This document shows, piece after piece, positions 43,439-51,529 of a stretch of DNA of 64,000 nucleotides (its first letter is position 1; each line of letters starts with the position of its first letter). The stretch lies in contig NZ_UFQC01000030.1 in the NCBI RefSeq assembly GCF_900496975.1, positions 16,770 to 80,769 on the forward strand. Direction: 5' to 3'. This stretch comes from Achromobacter veterisilvae. Its GTDB lineage: Bacteria; Pseudomonadota; Gammaproteobacteria; Burkholderiales; Burkholderiaceae_B. The translations under genes were made by a program, and so were the position numbers. The notes beneath the pieces are model-generated. The model saw only the letters and a list, made by a program, of their open reading frames with translations. It was not told where the DNA came from and ran no database searches.

Positions 43439-44938
43439 TCACAGCGCGTGCAGCTCGGGATAGGGGCCGTCGCGCAAGGCGTAGGCCGACAGCACCAGGT
43501 CGCGCACCGCCCGGCGGCTGATCTTGCCCTGCGGGTTGCGCGGCAGGGCCTCGACCGCCACATAGGCGCGCGGATGCTTGTAGCGGGCCAGCCCCGCGAC
43601 CCGCTGGCTCGCGGCCTCCTGCCAGCCCTCGCCGGCCCGCTCGGCCACCGCCACGATGACCTCGCCCCAGTAGTCCGAAGGCAGCGCGACCACGCAGATC
43701 TCGCCGCAGCCCGGCATGCCGGCCAGCGCCCCCTCGATCTCGTCGGGATAGATCTTGTAGCCGCCGCTCTTGATGACGTCGGCCATGCGGCCCAGCAGCC
43801 ACAAACGGCCCCGCGGGTCGATGCGGCCGAGGTCCCCAGTCCGGTGCCAGCCGTCGGCATCGGGCGGATGAAAGCCGCCCTCGTCGACGTGGCCGATATA
43901 CATATGACGCGAGCGCAGCTCGATCTCGTCCTGGGCATTGATGCGCAGTTGCACGCCGGGCGCCGGCCATCCCAGACACGCGCCCTCCCCGTCGCCGGCG
44001 GCAAAGCAGGCCTCGGTGGCCTCCGGATCCAGCACCGTGATGGGATTGACGTTCTCGCTCTTGCCGTAGGTCACGCGCACGCGCGGGCCGAACAGCGCGC
44101 GCGCCTTGGCGTACAGGCCGGGGGTCAGGGTCTGCGTGCCGGTGAACACGCAGCGCACGCCGGGGAAGTGTTCCCCCTCGAACGCCGCGGCCAGTTTGGC
44201 CAGCACGGTGGGCGGCGCGAACACCGCATCCAGCGTGCCGCCGCGCAGCGCCTGCCCGGCCACCTCCACGTCCACCCCGTTGAGCAGCAGGGCCGTGCCG
44301 CCATAGTCCATCCAGGCGCGAGCCTGCATGGACGCGCCGTGCACGTAGGGCGTCATCAGCAATACGCGGGAGCCCGGCCCGGGCGTAAAGGGCAGCACGG
44401 CGCGCAGCATGACCGCGGCCAGCCAGCGCCTTCCCTGGTCGTACACCAGCGCCTTGGGTTTGCCCGTGGTGCCCGACGAAAAAATGATGCGCCCCCAGTC
44501 CGCGGCCGGAACGGCCGGCAGCACCGACGGCTCGGCCAGCGGCGCGATGTCTTCGCAGAGGATGAGGCGGGCGCCCAGGTCGCGCACGGTGTCGGCATGC
44601 GCCCGGTCGGTGACGATATGGCTCATCGGCGTGAGGCGCTGGCTCCAGCGGATCTCCTCCCGCGTGTAGGCCGCGTTCAGATGCACCAGGCACACGCCGC
44701 CGACGGTGGCGCCGTAATCGGCCCAGACGGCCGCGCGGCCGTTGGGCAAGTAGATGCCCACGCATGCGCCCGGGCCGGCGCCATCCTCGGCGAGCACGCG
44801 CGCCAGGGCATGGGCCCGCGCGTTCAACTCGGAGAACGTGAGCCGGCCCTGGCCGTCGTCGACGGCCACGCCGTCCGGAAAGCGCCCGGCCAGCGTATGC
44901 AGCTCCAGCGACCAGGGTATCGTGTCGGCGATCGTCAT
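43439..44938 (-). CDS. AMP-forming acyl-CoA synthetase
   Basis: This 499-residue ANL-family ligase has the ATP-binding P-loop IIFSSGTTGKPKALVYD near residue 170, the adenylate motif YGKSENVNPIT near 290, the hinge region TGDLGRIDPRGRLWLLGR near 366, and the catalytic Lys in NPQGKISRRAV near 478. It activates a carboxylic acid to its CoA ester. It is the last gene of the minus-strand operon from the CoA-transferase at 50536, 3 bp after the MmgE/PrpD gene. Acid specificity cannot be inferred from sequence. Confidence 0.92.
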   Translation of the reverse strand: MTIADTIPWSLELHTLAGRFPDGVAVDDGQGRLTFSELNARAHALARVLAEDGAGPGACVGIYLPNGRAAVWADYGATVGGVCLVHLNAAYTREEIRWSQRLTPMSHIVTDRAHADTVRDLGARLILCEDIAPLAEPSVLPAVPAADWGRIIFSSGTTGKPKALVYDQGRRWLAAVMLRAVLPFTPGPGSRVLLMTPYVHGASMQARAWMDYGGTALLLNGVDVEVAGQALRGGTLDAVFAPPTVLAKLAAAFEGEHFPGVRCVFTGTQTLTPGLYAKARALFGPRVRVTYGKSENVNPITVLDPEATEACFAAGDGEGACLGWPAPGVQLRINAQDEIELRSRHMYIGHVDEGGFHPPDADGWHRTGDLGRIDPRGRLWLLGRMADVIKSGGYKIYPDEIEGALAGMPGCGEICVVALPSDYWGEVIVAVAERAGEGWQEAASQRVAGLARYKHPRAYVAVEALPRNPQGKISRRAVRDLVLSAYALRDGPYPELHAL

Positions 44939-44941
44939 GGC

Positions 44942-46321
44942 TCAGCCCCGGAACAGGGTGCGGACGTCGTCGATCTGCGCCAGGCTCGCGAGCCGGTCGT
45001 AGAGCGCGCCGGCGGACGGCAGCGCCGATGCGTCGGCCCCGGCCTGGCGGCGCCAGACGGCCATGCAGTCCTCGAATTTGGCGCGAAGATCCGCCTCGGC
45101 CAACGGCAGGTGCGCGTGGCCGCGGGGATAGCGGACCTCGCCGGAGCGCAGGACCCGCCCGTCGCGCATGTCGATTTCTACCGTGTCGTAGCGCGAGAAC
45201 GCCGAATCCTCCGGGTCGGGCGCTTCGACAATCCCGATCTCCACCTTGCCGTACAGCGCGCGCATGGCCGGCTCGTTGACGAAGGCGTCGTCCAGTTCGG
45301 ACAGGCCCACCTTGCGCCGCAGGAGCGCGGCCGCCACCGCGAACTGGGCGCTGAACTTTGCCTCCAGCGCGGTGACCGGCGCCGCATTGCGCAGCATCGA
45401 CGCTTGCGGCCGGCCGATGCCGACCCGGACCCAAGCAACCTGCTCGGCGTCCAGGTCCGCCTCGCGCGCGAGGTCGATCACGGCGTCGATGATGCGATGG
45501 CCCGAGTAGCAGACCGGGTACTTCTTGATGGACAGGCCGGTGGCCAAAATGCGCGGCTCGCCGGGCACGTACGCGCGCTCGCGGTCGGCCTGCCCGCGCG
45601 GCGAAAGCGCGGCCAGGAAGCCCGCGTGATGCTCCAGGGCGTCGTCCGCGGCGGTCAGGCCCAGGCCCGCGAGCGTCACGGCCTCGAAGGCCTGCGCCGC
45701 CACCCGGCCCGCGTGCAGCGGCTTGGTCATGGTGCCGAAATTGGCGACCAGGCCGCTGGCCAGGCTGGCGCCGATGGCCAGCGCGCGCGCCGCGACCGGC
45801 GCCTCGAAACCGCGCAGGCGGGCGAGCGCGGCGGTGGCCGCCACGGTGCCGAAAACCGCGGTCGGGTGCCAGCCCTTGATGTGATACGGGTCGGGCTCGC
45901 GCGCGGCCAGCTCGGCCCAGACCTCGTAGCCCACGATATAGGCCCGCAGGCAGTCGCGGCCCGAAGCGCCCTGGGCATGCCCCTGCGCCAGGATGGCGGC
46001 CGTGAGCGCCGCGCTGGGATGGCCCGAGAGCGCCACGTCGTCGTAGTCCAGCGCATGGCTCGCCACGCCGTTGACGAAGGCGGCCCGGGCGGGAGGCAGC
46101 GCCTCGCCGCCGAACCACAGCGGCGCGCCGCCCTCGGCGGGGCCGGCCTGGCCGCGGGCGTAGTCCAGCGCGATGCGGGTCACGGCTTCGTCGCGGGCGG
46201 CCAATGCCACGGCGATCGTGTCGGTCATGCCCTGGCGAGCGATGCTCTCGGCCTGCGCCCGGCGCGGGCCGAGTTCGGGTTGGGCGACGTAGGCGGCCAG
46301 CGCCTGGGTGAGTCCGGTCAT
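44942..46321 (-). CDS. MmgE/PrpD family protein
   Basis: This 459-residue protein of the 2-methylcitrate dehydratase/cis-aconitate decarboxylase family shows the all-helical N-terminal domain (FVNGVASHALDYDDVALSGH, the conserved active-site segment), the HIKGWHPTAVFGTVAATAAL segment and the lid-domain SIKKYPVCYSGHRIIDAVID. Members dehydrate hydroxy-tricarboxylates or decarboxylate cis-aconitate; many orphan members have unknown substrates. Lying between acyl-CoA dehydrogenase and acyl-CoA synthetase genes, it probably handles a branched di- or tricarboxylate. Confidence 0.9.
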   Translation of the reverse strand: MTGLTQALAAYVAQPELGPRRAQAESIARQGMTDTIAVALAARDEAVTRIALDYARGQAGPAEGGAPLWFGGEALPPARAAFVNGVASHALDYDDVALSGHPSAALTAAILAQGHAQGASGRDCLRAYIVGYEVWAELAAREPDPYHIKGWHPTAVFGTVAATAALARLRGFEAPVAARALAIGASLASGLVANFGTMTKPLHAGRVAAQAFEAVTLAGLGLTAADDALEHHAGFLAALSPRGQADRERAYVPGEPRILATGLSIKKYPVCYSGHRIIDAVIDLAREADLDAEQVAWVRVGIGRPQASMLRNAAPVTALEAKFSAQFAVAAALLRRKVGLSELDDAFVNEPAMRALYGKVEIGIVEAPDPEDSAFSRYDTVEIDMRDGRVLRSGEVRYPRGHAHLPLAEADLRAKFEDCMAVWRRQAGADASALPSAGALYDRLASLAQIDDVRTLFRG

Positions 46322-46348
46322 GGTGGGTTCCTTATGAAGGGCGCGGGT

Positions 46349-47545
46349 TCAGAACGAACGCGGCATGCCGAGGATGTGCTGGCCGATATAGGAGAGGATC
46401 AGATTGGTCGAGATCGGCGCGATCTGCAGCAGCCGGGTCTCGCGCCACTTGCGCTCCACGTCGTATTCGCGCGCGAAGCCGAAGCCGCCATGCGTCTGCA
46501 GGCAGGCCTCGGCCGCGTGCCAGGACGCTTCGGAGGCCAGCATCTTGCCCATGTTCGCTTCGTCGCCGCAGGGCAGGCCCGCCTGGAACAAGGTGGCCGC
46601 CTTGCGCAGCAGGAGGTCGGCGGCCTGCGTCTCGGCATAGGCGCGCGCGATGGGAAACTGGATGCCCTGGTTCTGGCCGATGGGCCGGTCGAACACGCGC
46701 CGCTCGCTGGCATAGGCGGCGGCCGTGCGGATGAACCAGCGCGCATCGCCGATCGCTTCCGACGCCACCAGGATGCGCTCGGCGTTCATGCCGTCCAGGA
46801 TGTAGCGAAAGCCCTTGCCTTCCTCGCCGATCAGGCTGTCGGCGGGAATGCGCAGGTTGTCGAAGAAGACCTCGGTGGTGTTGTGATTGATCATGGCCTT
46901 CAGCGGCCGGATCTCCATGCCCTTGCCCAGCGCCTCGCGAATATCGACCAGGAAGACGGACAGGCCATCGCTCTTCTTGCCCACCTCGTCGTAAGGCGTC
47001 GTCCGGGCCAGCAGCAGCATCAGGTCGGATTGCAGGGCGCGCGACGTCCACACCTTCTGGCCGTTGACGACATAGCTGTCGCCGTCGCGCACCGCGCGCG
47101 TCTTCAGGCGCGTGGTGTCGGTGCCGCTGGTGGGCTCGGTGACGCCGAAGGCCTGCAGGCGCAGTTCGCCGCGCGCGATGGCCGGCAGGTAGCGGGCCTT
47201 CTGCTCGGCGCTGCCGTGGCGCAGCAGCGTGCCCATGGTGTACATCTGCGCATGGCAGGCGCCGGCGTTGCAGCCCGCCGCATGGATCTCCTCCAGGATG
47301 ACGGCTGCCGCTCGCAAGGGCATTCCGCTGCCTTCGTATTCCTCGGGGATCAGGGCGGCGAGATAGCCCGACTCGGTCAGCGCGCGGACGAATTCGTCCG
47401 GATAGCGGTCGTCTTCTTCGAGGCGGCGCCAATACTCGCCGGGGAACTGTTCGCAGATGCGCCGCACGCTGTCGCGCACGTCGGCGAAATCCTCCCCCAG
47501 GGGCATGGCGAGGTTGTCCAGGCTGTTGGGCGAAATGGTGTCCAT
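46349..47545 (-). CDS. Acyl-CoA dehydrogenase
   Basis: This 398-residue single-module flavoenzyme has the usual length. FAD- and substrate-binding regions are AFGVTEPTSGTDTTRLKTRA near residue 132 and YVVNGQKVWTSRALQSDLML near 157; the helical C-domain has RRVFDRPIGQNQGIQFPIAR near 280 and LQTHGGFGFAREYDVERKWR near 354. It would introduce a double bond into the CoA ester formed by the synthetase or transferase. It is flanked by MmgE/PrpD (27 bp) and the HMG-CoA-lyase-like gene (30 bp). Confidence 0.93.
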   Translation of the reverse strand: MDTISPNSLDNLAMPLGEDFADVRDSVRRICEQFPGEYWRRLEEDDRYPDEFVRALTESGYLAALIPEEYEGSGMPLRAAAVILEEIHAAGCNAGACHAQMYTMGTLLRHGSAEQKARYLPAIARGELRLQAFGVTEPTSGTDTTRLKTRAVRDGDSYVVNGQKVWTSRALQSDLMLLLARTTPYDEVGKKSDGLSVFLVDIREALGKGMEIRPLKAMINHNTTEVFFDNLRIPADSLIGEEGKGFRYILDGMNAERILVASEAIGDARWFIRTAAAYASERRVFDRPIGQNQGIQFPIARAYAETQAADLLLRKAATLFQAGLPCGDEANMGKMLASEASWHAAEACLQTHGGFGFAREYDVERKWRETRLLQIAPISTNLILSYIGQHILGMPRSF

Positions 47546-47575
47546 GATGGGTCCGGTAGATGAGGTTGTGGGGGA

Positions 47576-48517
47576 TCAGGCGGCAAGCCGAGCGCTGGCC
47601 GGCATGAAGCCGCGGGGCAGGCCGGCGCGCGCCAGGCCGCCATAGAGCGTCACGTCCGGGAGGACGCGCCGAAGCACCTCGCGCACCTCCAGCAGCGCCG
47701 TCAGGTCGATGCCCGTGTCCACGCCCATGGACTCCAGCATGTAGGCGGCGTCCTCCATGACGATGTTGCCCGTGGCGCCGGGCGCGAAAGGACAACCGCC
47801 CAGGCCGCCCAGCGAGGCGTCGAACGCGCGCACGCCGCAATCCAGCGCCGCCAGGAGGTTGGCCAGGCCCGTGCCGCGGGTGTCGTGGAAGTGCGCCGCC
47901 ACCGGCAGCGCGCCGACCTCGGCCAGCACGGCCTTGAAGACTCGGCGCACCAGGGCCGGGTTGGCGTAGCCGACCGTGTCGGGGATGATCAGCTCATCGG
48001 CGCCGGCCTCGGCCAAGGCCACCGCGTAGCGCACGACGTCCGCCACGGGCACGTCGCCTTCATACGAGCAGCCCAGCGCCGTCGCCAGCCCGCCGCAGAG
48101 CACGGGCCGCGCGGCCTCGGGCTGGGCGCGCGCCAATTCGGCCATATTGCGGAAGTCCGCCAGCGACTCTTCGCGGCTGCGGCGCACGTTCTTCATGTTG
48201 TGCGTTTCGCTGACCGACATCACAAAGTTGATTTTGTGCGCGCCCAGTTCCAGGCCGCGCTGCGCGCCTCGCGAATTGGGCACCAGCGCGGCCACGGTCA
48301 GCCCCGGGATGCGCAGCGATTCCGTGGTCACCGTCTCGGCGTCGACGAACTGCGGCAGCAGCTTGGGCGGCACATAGGACGTGACTTCGATTTCGGCCAC
48401 GCCGGCGGCCGCCTCGCGCCGTATCCAGTCCAGCTTGTCGGCCGTTTCCACGAAAGTGGCGACGCTCTGCAGGCCGTCGCGCAGGCCCACTTCGCGCAGG
48501 ATGACATCTCTTGCCAT
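47576..48517 (-). CDS. Hydroxymethylglutaryl-CoA lyase family protein
   Basis: This 313-residue DRE-TIM metallolyase has the N-terminal LREVGLRDGLQSV (DxR-type catalytic/metal residues), FVMSVSETHNMKNVRRS, GCSYEGDVP, metal ligands in HFHDTRGTGLANLLAA and the signature loop SLGGLGGCPFAPGATGN with the conserved Cys. These are the hallmarks of HMG-CoA lyase, which cleaves 3-hydroxy-3-methylglutaryl-CoA to acetyl-CoA and acetoacetate. The ATG at 48517 was chosen because family similarity begins there; a longer open frame upstream overlaps the crotonase gene. A related 3-hydroxyacyl-CoA substrate is possible. Confidence 0.92.
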   Translation of the reverse strand: MARDVILREVGLRDGLQSVATFVETADKLDWIRREAAAGVAEIEVTSYVPPKLLPQFVDAETVTTESLRIPGLTVAALVPNSRGAQRGLELGAHKINFVMSVSETHNMKNVRRSREESLADFRNMAELARAQPEAARPVLCGGLATALGCSYEGDVPVADVVRYAVALAEAGADELIIPDTVGYANPALVRRVFKAVLAEVGALPVAAHFHDTRGTGLANLLAALDCGVRAFDASLGGLGGCPFAPGATGNIVMEDAAYMLESMGVDTGIDLTALLEVREVLRRVLPDVTLYGGLARAGLPRGFMPASARLAA

Positions 48518-48542
48518 GTTTGTTCTCCTCTTGGTTCTGGCG

Positions 48543-49340
48543 TCAGCGGCCCTTGAAGACCGGCTTGCGTTTTTCGTTGAAGGCGAGCACGCCTTCGCGG
48601 CGGTCGTCGGTGTCGACCAGGTGGTTGTAGGCTTCGATCTCGAAGCGGAAGGCCGTGCGCAGTTCCATCTGGCCGCCATAGCGCACCGACTTCTTGATCT
48701 GCCGCACCGACAGCGGCGCATTGGCGGCGATGGCGCCGGCCGTGGCCAGCGCGGCCGGCAGCACTTCGCCAGGATCGTGCAGCGCATTGGCCAGGCCCCA
48801 CTCCAGCGCCTGCGCGGCGTCGAAGGGCCGGCCGGTCATCAGGATTTCCTTCGCGCGGCGCTCGCCCACCGCGCGCGGCAGGTTCTGCGTGCCGCCGGCG
48901 CCGGGCATGATGCCCAGCGTCACCTCGGTCAGCGCGAAGCGCGCCTCGCGGCTGGCGTAGATGAAGTCGCAGGACAGCGCCATCTCCAGGCCGCCGGCAT
49001 AGGCATGGCCGTTCACGGCGGCCACGACGGGCAGCGGCAAGTCCACCAGCGTCCAGTACATGCGTTCGAACAGCTCGTGCTGGCGCTGCCAGGTTTCGCG
49101 GCTCATCCCGTTGCGTTCCTTGAGGTCGCCGCCGCCGCAGAAAATGCGTTCGCCAGCGCCGGTCAGCACGACGCAGCGCACCGGGCCCGCGTCCTCGGTC
49201 AGCCGGTTCCAGAGGTCGAGCAGGTCGCGGCCCATCTGGGTATTGACGGCGTTGCCCACCTGCGGACGGTTCAGCGTGACGAGCAGCACATGCTCGTCGG
49301 CCATCCGGGTGGACACGGTTTCGTAGTCGGGGAGGTTCAT
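48543..49340 (-). CDS. Enoyl-CoA hydratase/isomerase family protein (methylglutaconyl-CoA hydratase-like)
   Basis: This 265-residue crotonase-fold protein has oxyanion segments CGGGDLKERNGM near residue 68 and NGHAYAGGLEMALSCDFIYA near 110, and EVTLGIMPGAGGTQNLPRAV with the catalytic Glu/Gly region near 139-158, as in hydratases such as 3-methylglutaconyl-CoA hydratase. The ATG at 49340 overlaps the CoA-transferase stop by 4 bp. It is followed by the HMG-CoA-lyase-like gene, so hydration to a 3-hydroxyacyl-CoA for cleavage is the simplest reading. Confidence 0.92.
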   Translation of the reverse strand: MNLPDYETVSTRMADEHVLLVTLNRPQVGNAVNTQMGRDLLDLWNRLTEDAGPVRCVVLTGAGERIFCGGGDLKERNGMSRETWQRQHELFERMYWTLVDLPLPVVAAVNGHAYAGGLEMALSCDFIYASREARFALTEVTLGIMPGAGGTQNLPRAVGERRAKEILMTGRPFDAAQALEWGLANALHDPGEVLPAALATAGAIAANAPLSVRQIKKSVRYGGQMELRTAFRFEIEAYNHLVDTDDRREGVLAFNEKRKPVFKGR

Positions 49341-50536
49341 TCCTGGATCTCCGTGGTCGGGGTCATGGTTGCCGGTTGGCGCAGCAGCGTTTCGGTGTGC
49401 TCGCCCAGCGCGGGCGGGCGGGAGCGGGGCCGGGGCCGGTGGCCGTCGAAGCTCAGCGGCAGGCCGATGAAGTCCATCGCGGTGCCCGGCACGCGCTGCA
49501 CCAGGCCCAACGCCTCGGTCTGCGGATGCGCGAGCATCTGATTCATGTCGTTCACGGGCGAGCAAGGAAGGCCGGCGGCCTCCAGTTGCTCCAGCCAGAA
49601 GGCGGTGGGACGGAGAGCGAAGATGGTGTCGAGCATGCCGTACAGCTCGGCCTGGTGGCGCACGCGGCTGGGGTTGTCGGCAAAGCGCGGGTCCTCGGCC
49701 CATTCGGGGTGCCCGACCACCCGCGCCAGGCTGCGGAACAGACCATCGTTGCCGGCCGCCACCACGATTTCACCGTCGGAGGTGGCGTAGCCCTTATAGG
49801 GCACGATGCTGGCCGTGCCCGAGCCGTAGCGCGGCGGCGCCTCGCCGGAAGCCAGCACCTGCGAGGCGATCAGCGACACCCAGGTGGCCGCCGTCTCGAA
49901 AAGCGAGACATCCACCACGCGCCCCTGTCCGCCGGCCTGGCGCTGCCAGAGCGCGGCAAGCACGCCGATCACCGCCCACATGCCCGTGCCCATGTCGACG
50001 ATGGAGGCGCCCACGCGCACCGAGGGCCGGCCGGCTTCGCCCGTGGTGCTCATGATGCCGCCAAAGGCCTGCATCAGCGGGTCGTAGCCGGGTCGGTGCC
50101 GCAGAGGGCCCGCGCGGCCGAAGGCGCCCATGTTGCAGTAGATGAGGGAAGGCCTGAGCGCCAGCAGCGCGGCGCCGTCCAGGCCCAGCGTCTCGACCTG
50201 GCCGGGCCGCAGGTTCTGCAGGACGACGTCGGCGCGCTCGGCGATCAGGCGCTTGAGGGTGTCGGTCTGCGCCGGGTCCCGCAAGTCGCAGACCACGGAC
50301 TGCTTGTTGCGGTTCAGAGTCTGGAAGAGCGTGGCCGCTCCTTCCTGGAAGGGAGGCCCCCAGGCGCGGGCGGCGTCGCCGTCGTGTTTCTCGACCTTGA
50401 TGACCGTGGCGCCCAATTCACCGAAAATCTGTCCGGCGAAAGGGGCGGCCACGCTATGACCCAGTTCGACGACCACCAAGCCCTCGAATGGGCGGGTGGC
50501 CTGCTCGTCCTGGTCGGCTTCACTCGTGTGTTGCAT
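49337..50536 (-). CDS. CoA-transferase family III (CaiB/BaiF)
   Basis: This 399-residue family III CoA-transferase shows LVVVELGHSVAAPFAGQIFG, GATVIKVEKHDGDAARAWGP, LNRNKQSVVCDLRDPAQ, the active-site region DPLMQAFGGIMSTTGEAGRP with the catalytic Asp, and the VDMGTGMWAVIGVLAALWQR helix. It is the first gene of a six-gene minus-strand operon that ends with the acyl-CoA synthetase. Its promoter shares the 137-bp region with the UTRA-GntR gene and two palindromic sites. It probably activates the imported acid with succinyl-CoA (inference). Confidence 0.93.
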   Translation of the reverse strand: MQHTSEADQDEQATRPFEGLVVVELGHSVAAPFAGQIFGELGATVIKVEKHDGDAARAWGPPFQEGAATLFQTLNRNKQSVVCDLRDPAQTDTLKRLIAERADVVLQNLRPGQVETLGLDGAALLALRPSLIYCNMGAFGRAGPLRHRPGYDPLMQAFGGIMSTTGEAGRPSVRVGASIVDMGTGMWAVIGVLAALWQRQAGGQGRVVDVSLFETAATWVSLIASQVLASGEAPPRYGSGTASIVPYKGYATSDGEIVVAAGNDGLFRSLARVVGHPEWAEDPRFADNPSRVRHQAELYGMLDTIFALRPTAFWLEQLEAAGLPCSPVNDMNQMLAHPQTEALGLVQRVPGTAMDFIGLPLSFDGHRPRPRSRPPALGEHTETLLRQPATMTPTTEIQE

Positions 50537-50588
50537 GGATTTGTCTCCGTCCGATGCACCCTCGAATAGGGCTCAAACCTTTTTTGGT

Positions 50589-50637
50589 AATGTACGTACA
50601 TTAATAACTTTACAGTGGAATCAAATGTGCGTACATT
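50589..50637. promoter_or_regulatory. Twin operators for the UTRA-GntR regulator
   Basis: AATGTACGTACATT (50589-50602) is a perfect 14-bp palindrome, and AATGTGCGTACATT (50624-50637) is the same with one change; their centres are 35 bp apart. They lie between the divergent CoA-transferase operon and the GntR gene. The same core (TACGTACAT/ATGTACGTA) recurs 8 kb away at 42352-42398. Confidence 0.75.
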
Positions 50638-50673
50638 GTTTTCAGAAACTTTTTTGACCGTAAGGTACCTCGC

Positions 50674-51468
50674 ATGCCCAAGAATGACGGCACGCCGCCG
50701 GCCAAGCCCACGCGCGCCACGCCGCGGAGCAAGACACAGCCGCGTTACGCCTGGCTGCACCAGAGCCTGCTCAATGACATCGTGTCCGGGACGTATCCGG
50801 TGGGCTCCCTGCTGCCGACCGAGGCGCAACTGAGCGCCACGTTCGGCGTCAGCCGCCATACCGTGCGCGAAGCCACCCGGCGGCTGGTGGACATCGGCCT
50901 GATCGTGCGCTACCCGAGCATCGGCACGGTGGTGACGTCCGCCCAGCCCGGCGTCGCCCGGCCCAGCTATGTGGCGGGCCTGGGGTCGATGAAAGACATC
51001 CTCGCCTACACGGACCAGACGCGGCTGGAGGTCTTTGGAGAAACCGTTGCGGTTGCCGACGAAGCCATGGCCGAGTCGCTGCGCTGCGAGGCCGGTTCGA
51101 AATGGCTGGTGCTGCACACCAACCGCTGCCTGGTCGAAAACGGCCGGGTGATCTCGTACACGCGCGTCTATCTGCGTCCCGAGTTCGAGAAGATCAAAGA
51201 AAAACTGCATGGCAATCATCCCAGCATCTACAAGATGCTGCAGGACGACTACGGTCAGGAAATCCACCGGATCCGCCAGCAGATCGAAGCCACGCTGATG
51301 CCTGAGAACGCATTGTTCCAGCTCGGCCTGGAGAGCGGCAGCCCCGCCCTGCGGATGCTGCGCGCTTACGTAGACCCCCAAGACCGTCTGCTGACGGTTT
51401 CCGAAAATTTCTATATTGCCGACCGCTTCAAGCTGCAGACCGAATGGGAACGTGGAGAAGAGCCCTGA
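50674..51468 (+). CDS. GntR-family regulator, HutC/UTRA type
   Basis: This 264-residue protein has a winged HTH at about residues 28-90 (LSATFGVSRHTVREATRRLV, then YPSIGTVV) and a UTRA ligand-binding domain (SKWLVLHTNRCLVENGRVIS, YTRVYLRPEFEKIKEKL, SPALRMLRAYVDPQDRLLTV). HutC-type regulators bind dyads of the GT-N-TA-N-AC kind, consistent with the TGTACGTACA sites just upstream. It is followed 61 bp later by a Bug gene on the same strand. It is the likely master regulator of the 42.4-53.4 kb region. Confidence 0.92.
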   Translation: MPKNDGTPPAKPTRATPRSKTQPRYAWLHQSLLNDIVSGTYPVGSLLPTEAQLSATFGVSRHTVREATRRLVDIGLIVRYPSIGTVVTSAQPGVARPSYVAGLGSMKDILAYTDQTRLEVFGETVAVADEAMAESLRCEAGSKWLVLHTNRCLVENGRVISYTRVYLRPEFEKIKEKLHGNHPSIYKMLQDDYGQEIHRIRQQIEATLMPENALFQLGLESGSPALRMLRAYVDPQDRLLTVSENFYIADRFKLQTEWERGEEP

Positions 51469-51529
51469 ACTGATTTCCCCCTAGGCGGGCTTGCGGCGTT
51501 CTCGAAAAAAATGATGGAGGAGACAATCC

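Noticed and set aside
41580..46118. 1512-codon minus-strand open frame
   Set aside because: It is an off-frame shadow of the synthetase and MmgE/PrpD genes and antisense to the quinone oxidoreductase and Bug genes; low-complexity composition and no recognisable domain.
43448..47563. 1371-codon plus-strand open frame
   Set aside because: It is antisense to acyl-CoA synthetase, MmgE/PrpD and acyl-CoA dehydrogenase genes that have full family motifs. It is Arg/Ala/Gly/His-rich with no domain, a known artefact of GC-rich codon bias.
43439..50536. Itaconate degradation operon (itaconyl-CoA transferase, hydratase, citramalyl-CoA lyase)
   Set aside because: The lyase here is of the HMG-CoA-lyase DRE-TIM type rather than the CitE-type citramalyl-CoA lyase, and an acyl-CoA dehydrogenase is not needed for itaconate. 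Not excluded experimentally.
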